Source: Polyangiaceae bacterium (GTDB lineage Bacteria > Myxococcota_A > Polyangia > Polyangiales > Polyangiaceae). Taken from it: DNA of 64,000 nt. The first letter of the stretch is position 1. Each line of letters starts with the position of its first letter. The position numbers were made by a program, and so were the translations under genes. The notes under the pieces are model-generated. The model was not told where the DNA came from. It saw only the letters and a program-made list of their open reading frames with translations, and ran no database searches. The stretch is taken from the NCBI GenBank assembly GCA_041389725.1, contig JAWKRG010000009.1, positions 186,001 to 250,000 on the forward strand. Reading direction: 5' to 3'. Positions 60,089-64,000 of the stretch are shown piece by piece.

Positions 60089-60877
60089 ATGACGATGTCG
60101 GAAAGCCAGGGATTGGCGACAGTGCGCTACGCCGTGCGGCGAGATGCGGATGCGTGGGAGCTACCGGAGGTTCCCGTGCCCGAGTCCTATGAACACGACC
60201 AGCTGTCGGAGCGTCTCGTCGCGCTACTCAAGGCCTGGAGGGAGCGCACTCAGCTCGACGCTCTGGTCACCCGAAACCTCGCCGTACGCTGGGTGCCTCA
60301 GAACGCGAAGGTAGGCGTGGATCCCGACGTCGCCCTGGTCGTCCCTGCGCCCCCGCTCGACGAAGGACTGTCGAGCCTATGCTTGTGGCTGCCGGGTCAC
60401 GCTGCGCCTCGACTGGCGATCGAGGTGGTGAGCAAGCGTCATCCCTACAAGGACTACCGTGACATCCACGAGAAGTACGCGGCAAGTGGCATCGGTGAGC
60501 TGTGGATCCTGGACCCTTTGGGGCACGGTCCGAAGGCACTTGGAGGCCCCGTTCCGATCCAGCAGTGGATCCGGTGCGACGAGGCGTTCGATCGCGTGCA
60601 CTTCGGCTCGGGTCCGGTCTACTCGGAAGCGATCGACGCTTGGCTGTGGTCGAACCCCGTGCGCATCAGCGACGATCGCGACGGAATGAATCCTTGGCTC
60701 ACGGTGAGCGAGATGGAGCGAGCGGCGAAGGACGCCGCGCTGGCGCGCGAAGACGCCGAACGCCGGGAGAAGGAAGTCGCACTCGAGCGGGAAGAGACGC
60801 AGCGCGCCCGAGCGGTCGCGGCCGAGGCGCGCATCGCCGAGTTGGAGCGGCGTTTGGGGAGCAAAGGCGGCGGCTGA
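60089..60877 (+). CDS. Uma2-family putative restriction endonuclease
   Basis: 262 residues from MTMSESQG. The PD-(D/E)xK core is visible as VDPDVALV (Asp) and LAIEVVSK (Glu-x-x-Ser-Lys), with YRDIHEKYAASGIGELWILDP typical of Uma2/DUF820 proteins. The last 60 residues form a Glu/Arg-rich coiled coil (EDAERREKEVALEREETQRA). Such genes are common in multiple copies; their biological role is unsettled. No methyltransferase is adjacent. Confidence 0.85.
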   Translation: MTMSESQGLATVRYAVRRDADAWELPEVPVPESYEHDQLSERLVALLKAWRERTQLDALVTRNLAVRWVPQNAKVGVDPDVALVVPAPPLDEGLSSLCLWLPGHAAPRLAIEVVSKRHPYKDYRDIHEKYAASGIGELWILDPLGHGPKALGGPVPIQQWIRCDEAFDRVHFGSGPVYSEAIDAWLWSNPVRISDDRDGMNPWLTVSEMERAAKDAALAREDAERREKEVALEREETQRARAVAAEARIAELERRLGSKGGG

Positions 60878-60982
60878 GCTCGGCTGCCACCTTTTCTCGT
60901 TGAAAACCGCGGCCGCCCTCGAAATGATGCGTGCCGTGGTTGCCACGCGAGCCGCCGCCGCGCGGCACCCCCAGGAGCGCCG

Positions 60983-61798
60983 TTGCTAGCGGGCGGCCGC
61001 ATCGTCTGGGAGGTGCTGGCTTATCGCTTGCGGCACCTGGAGATGGCGAACATGTTCGCCGCGGCGTCCTTGGTGCTCGCCTTGCGCTTGCCTTGGCGCG
61101 AGGCAGCGCTGCGCATGAGCTTCGCATTGCTGCTCAATGTCTTGGCCTACACCACCAATGACTACTACGACGCCGAGCGCGACCTGGCCGAGGGACGCGC
61201 TCCGGAGAAAACACGCTATCTGCTCGAGCACAAGCCGGCAGCTCTCGGTGCGCAATGGGTGATCGTGGTCGTACTGGCTGCGATCGCTCTGTACGTGGAT
61301 CCTGCAATGCTGTTGGCGCTGGTGCTCGGGGCCGGCACCTGCTGGGCCTATTCGGCGCGGCTCAAGGCGCTGCCGCTGTGGGACGTGCTGTCGATGACGG
61401 TGTGGGGCGCCGCGATGCCGCTTTGCGCAGTGCCTCTGGCGCGAACCGAAGGGCTGCTGCTGCTGGGCCAGCTCGCGCTCTTCTCCACTTGTTTCGAGCT
61501 ATTGCAAGTGCTGCGCGACCGCCCGACGGACGCTCCGGCCGGGATCCGCACCACGGCCGTCGCGCTCGGTGCGAGCACGACGGAGATCGTGTTTCGCGCT
61601 GCGGCCGTAGTCTCCGCGCTCTACGGTATGCTGTTCGTACACACCACTTTCGCCATCTTGCTGTTTGCGGGCGCGGCGGTGCCGGTGCGATCCAATCCCG
61701 AGCGCGGTTGGAATCTCGCGCGCCTCGCTTTCGGCATTGCCTGGCTCGGCTTCACCGCCACCCTCTGGCTCACCGGACGCACCACCGGGATGCTGTGA
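60983..61798 (+). CDS. UbiA-family prenyltransferase
   Basis: 271 residues with a TTG start 5 bases after AGGAG. It has about eight helices. The first Asp-rich motif is NDYYDAERD (residues 55-63), and the second region is DRPTDAPAGIRTTAVALG; both bind the prenyl diphosphate through magnesium. The enzyme attaches an isoprenoid to an aromatic or lipid acceptor in the membrane. It could consume the FPP or GGPP made by the mevalonate operon, but the acceptor is unknown. Confidence 0.85.
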   Translation: MLAGGRIVWEVLAYRLRHLEMANMFAAASLVLALRLPWREAALRMSFALLLNVLAYTTNDYYDAERDLAEGRAPEKTRYLLEHKPAALGAQWVIVVVLAAIALYVDPAMLLALVLGAGTCWAYSARLKALPLWDVLSMTVWGAAMPLCAVPLARTEGLLLLGQLALFSTCFELLQVLRDRPTDAPAGIRTTAVALGASTTEIVFRAAAVVSALYGMLFVHTTFAILLFAGAAVPVRSNPERGWNLARLAFGIAWLGFTATLWLTGRTTGML

Positions 61799-61799
61799 C

Positions 61800-61860
61800 G
61801 CTCACGGCGCAGTCGTCGGCACGGACGTCATGCGCTGGCCGACCCGTGGCGCCTGCGGTA
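61800..61860. repeat. Relic of the 3' end of the GT-C-like gene family
   Basis: This stretch contains GGACGTCATGCGCTGGCCGA, closely matching the last codons of the gene that ends at 62581 (AGACGTCATGCTGTGGCCGA) in the same orientation, with a 6-bp gap in alignment. It directly precedes the nucleotidyltransferase gene, so partly duplicated sequence brackets that gene. Confidence 0.55.
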
Positions 61861-61866
61861 GTCTGA

Positions 61867-62532
61867 ATGACGATGTCGCTTCCGGAGGACAGCACCTGGG
61901 GCGCCGGTTGGCGCAGTGCGGCCGAATCCGCGGAACTCTCCCGGAACGTCGACCACTGTTGGAGGTTCTTCGTGGGAGAGGCAGACGTTCAACGCGCGGC
62001 GCAGAAGATCGTCGCCATTCTGGAGGCCGAGAACATTCCCTACGCGATGATCGGTGCTCTCGCCCTGAATGAATACGGGTACCGGCGCGTGACCGTCGAT
62101 GTCGACTTGGTGATGCGGGAGGAAGACCTTCAGCGCTTCAAGGCGCGTCATCTCGGGCGAGGGTACGCAGAACGAGTGCCTGGGACCGGCAAGCTTGTCG
62201 ATACGGAGTTCGGCGTTCACGTCGACGTGCTCAGTACGGGTCGATATCCAGGCGACGGCAAGCCGAAACCCGTTGCATTTCCCGACCCCGCGGCGGTTGC
62301 GATTCGCGGAGCGCCTTTCGCCTTGCTGCCGATCGAGCGCTGGATCGAACTCAAGCTAGCCTCGGGAATGGTCGCGGCGCACCGTCTGAAGGATCTGGCC
62401 GATGTCCAGGAACTCATTCGAGCGGCCAAGCTTCCGAAAGCAATGGCCGACCGCCTCGACCCCTGGGTACGGGACAAGTTCTTGCAGCTTTGGAGCGCCG
62501 TCGAGCAAGGCGACGCCGAGGATCCATACTGA
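61867..62532 (+). CDS. Nucleotidyltransferase-fold protein (AbiEii-like)
   Basis: 221 residues. IPYAMIGALALNEYGYRRVT followed by VDVDLVM matches the fold of AbiEii/MNT-type nucleotidyltransferases, with the Asp pair DVD as metal ligands. The C-terminal half (RWIELKLASGMVAAHRLKDL, then ADVQELI) is typical of these proteins. They often act as toxins in type IV toxin-antitoxin systems, yet no antitoxin gene is next to it. Start at 61867 or the second Met (61873). Confidence 0.75.
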   Translation: MTMSLPEDSTWGAGWRSAAESAELSRNVDHCWRFFVGEADVQRAAQKIVAILEAENIPYAMIGALALNEYGYRRVTVDVDLVMREEDLQRFKARHLGRGYAERVPGTGKLVDTEFGVHVDVLSTGRYPGDGKPKPVAFPDPAAVAIRGAPFALLPIERWIELKLASGMVAAHRLKDLADVQELIRAAKLPKAMADRLDPWVRDKFLQLWSAVEQGDAEDPY

Positions 62533-62580
62533 GAGCGGTTCTCGAGACCTCGTCGCTGGACGGCGGATCCTGAACGCTGG

Positions 62581-64000
62581 TCACCGCGCAGTCACAGACG
62601 TCATGCTGTGGCCGACCGCGGGTGGCTCGACTCGGCGGTACACGCCGTGGTCGAACGCGACCCAGGCGAACCGCGGATCTTCCAGGGGGACCAAGAAGCG
62701 GAAGACGACCTGGATCGGTTCGCCCTGGGCGTCGACGCGTTCAATCTCGACGCCCAAGGCGCCGGTGAAGAGCTTCTGCCCGGCACGCAGTGGATGGCGC
62801 GCATCGCGGTATAGGCGGTTGAAGGGATGTGTGAGAAATCCGTGAGCGGCAGTGACCCGCAGTGCGTTGGGATCCACGCGCTCGAATCGAACGTCGGTGC
62901 TTCCGCTCAGGCATGCGATGGGAGCCGCAGGAAGACCGCGTGCCCAGCGCACCTCGCGCAGCAACTTGCAGAAGTAGAAGTTGGGCGAGTCGAGAACCAC
63001 CAAGCCGCGCGCCTCGGCGGGCGTGGCCGCGTAGGCGGAGTCGCTGGCGCGGATCACGTCGCGATGCAGCGCCGCCATCGTCAAGCTCTTGCTCGGGAAC
63101 GTCAGGGGCGCGATGACGGTGTGTATGACCAAGGAAAACCCCGCGACGATGCGCCCTAGGGCGCTCGGGTGTCGCGAGGCTTGGTAGACGACCCATGCGG
63201 CGAGTCCCAGCGCACCGATGCCGGGCAGAAAGCTCAAGCGATCGCTGGGGAAGGTCGCTGCCGCGGGTAGGAGCGACAGCACGAGCCCGACGCCCAGTAC
63301 CACCGCGCGGCGACCGCCACCGCTGCACGTCGCGACGAGTGCCAGTGCCGCAAAGCCGCCCAGCGCGAGCAACGCCACCGCTGCCGTGCTCGCGCCATGC
63401 CAAGTCTCGGCCGACGGCATGCCGAGCGTCCCGAGCAGCAACACGCCGACCCGCTCCGGCAGCGCGAGCAGATAAGCCAAGGGCTCCACGCGCGGATCGA
63501 TGTACAGCCCACTGCCCCGAGCACCATGACCCAGGCCAATGAACGTCGCGAGCCAAGCGGCGGTGATCACCGCGTGCGGCAACAGCGCGCGCAGGCCAGC
63601 GCGTGTCTCTTGCCAAAGCAGCAGCTGCGCCAGGAGGAAGCCCCAGGCCCCGAGAGCGGACTCGCTGCACAACAGGGCCACGCCAAACGCCGCCGCGGAG
63701 AGGATGACGTCGCGCCGACGTCGCGACGCTTCGGCGCGTGCCATCAGCCACAGCGAGCCCGCCGCGAAAGCGGTGCCCAGGATCACGTGGCGATTGCTGA
63801 TCCAACCCACTGCGTGGCCGTGTGCGTCATCGATGGCCCACCACAGGGTGGCCAAGCTTGCGGCCCAGCGCGGCGTCACCCAACGTCGAAGCATTGCGCC
63901 AACGGCGAAGATCGCGATCACGTACCAAAGCAAGGAATGCACGTGCGCGACCCACGGCGAATCGCGGAACAGCCGATAGTCGAAGTGGTGCGTCAGGGAC
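62581..64000 (-). CDS. Polytopic membrane protein, GT-C-like (5' end outside window)
   Basis: 473 codons are visible and open to the right edge. At least ten helices are followed by a C-terminal soluble part. It is paralogous to the gene at 49245: VGWISNRHVILG against AGWLANRTALV, WVTPRWAASLATL against TLTPWAAAVAALI, and the end segments VFRFLVPLEDPRFAWVAFD against VEFRRPFDDPALLVLVLD. The same GT-C-like role is inferred. Confidence 0.78.
   Translation of the reverse strand, partial: SLTHHFDYRLFRDSPWVAHVHSLLWYVIAIFAVGAMLRRWVTPRWAASLATLWWAIDDAHGHAVGWISNRHVILGTAFAAGSLWLMARAEASRRRRDVILSAAAFGVALLCSESALGAWGFLLAQLLLWQETRAGLRALLPHAVITAAWLATFIGLGHGARGSGLYIDPRVEPLAYLLALPERVGVLLLGTLGMPSAETWHGASTAAVALLALGGFAALALVATCSGGGRRAVVLGVGLVLSLLPAAATFPSDRLSFLPGIGALGLAAWVVYQASRHPSALGRIVAGFSLVIHTVIAPLTFPSKSLTMAALHRDVIRASDSAYAATPAEARGLVVLDSPNFYFCKLLREVRWARGLPAAPIACLSGSTDVRFERVDPNALRVTAAHGFLTHPFNRLYRDARHPLRAGQKLFTGALGVEIERVDAQGEPIQVVFRFLVPLEDPRFAWVAFDHGVYRRVEPPAVGHSMTSVTAR

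Noticed and set aside
1..64000. tRNA, rRNA and riboswitch genes
   Set aside because: Read for cloverleaf-like segments and conserved rRNA or riboswitch cores by eye; none could be supported, although a covariance-model scan was not possible.

Overview
The window is very GC-rich and densely coded. It looks like a chromosomal segment from a myxobacterium of the Polyangia/Sorangium type. Supporting signs are a complete mevalonate pathway with type 2 IPP isomerase, many small secreted lipoproteins with Gly/Ser/Cys-rich linkers, a VWA protein with a MYXO-CTERM-like tail, an FHA-like sigma-54 activator, and overlapping ATGA/GTGA gene junctions. The species assignment is inference. No rRNA, tRNA, CRISPR array, phage or complete insertion sequence was seen.

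Layout. 1-414: start of an ExbB/TolQ/MotA-type proton-channel gene running off the left edge. 607-6329 (minus): a tight operon of two acyl-CoA dehydrogenases, a class-I glutamine amidotransferase, a dipeptide-epimerase-like enolase and an IMP/GMP-type HAD 5'-nucleotidase. 6508-12853: TerB-like protein, secreted protein, YchF GTPase, TauE/SafE exporter, DUF2752 protein, VWA surface protein and a zinc-ribbon Gly/Pro-rich membrane protein, with a strong bidirectional terminator between the last two. 13082-21945 (plus): nuoE-F-J-K-L-M-N of respiratory complex I without nuoG/H/I between F and J; NuoL carries a C-terminal PKD-like domain. 21946-22346 holds tandem repeats and a terminator.

22347-25251: three lipoprotein genes. 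25248-31637 (minus): an isoprenoid operon encoding a polyprenyl synthase, mevalonate kinase, diphosphomevalonate decarboxylase, phosphomevalonate kinase and HMG-CoA reductase, followed by an HisC-like aminotransferase and a TPR lipoprotein. fni is divergent. 32767-32940 is a 174-bp MITE-like element. 33016-42730: thioredoxin-like lipoprotein, membrane spermidine-synthase-like protein, RlmC, a ThDP enzyme, a small lipoprotein and a broken GH36 alpha-galactosidase gene.

42864-48103 is the most striking region. A sigma-54 enhancer-binding protein gene is surrounded by three -24/-12 promoters. Paired 9-bp palindromes (GAAC-S-GTTC) lie about 80-115 bp upstream of the predicted start sites. The promoters drive two paralogous Cys-rich lipoprotein genes, another secreted Cys-tail protein and a beta-barrel-like protein. 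This reads as a compact, self-contained cell-envelope regulon.

48162-64000: ferredoxin-nitroreductase, three large GT-C-like membrane proteins (one cut by the right edge), geranylgeranyl-reductase-family flavoprotein, TetR regulator with operators facing an esterase-like lipoprotein, a domain-rearranged PEP-utilising protein, Uma2 nuclease-like protein, UbiA prenyltransferase and an AbiEii-like nucleotidyltransferase. Near-identical 60-bp direct repeats (54140 and 59354) bracket the tetR-esterase-PEP block.
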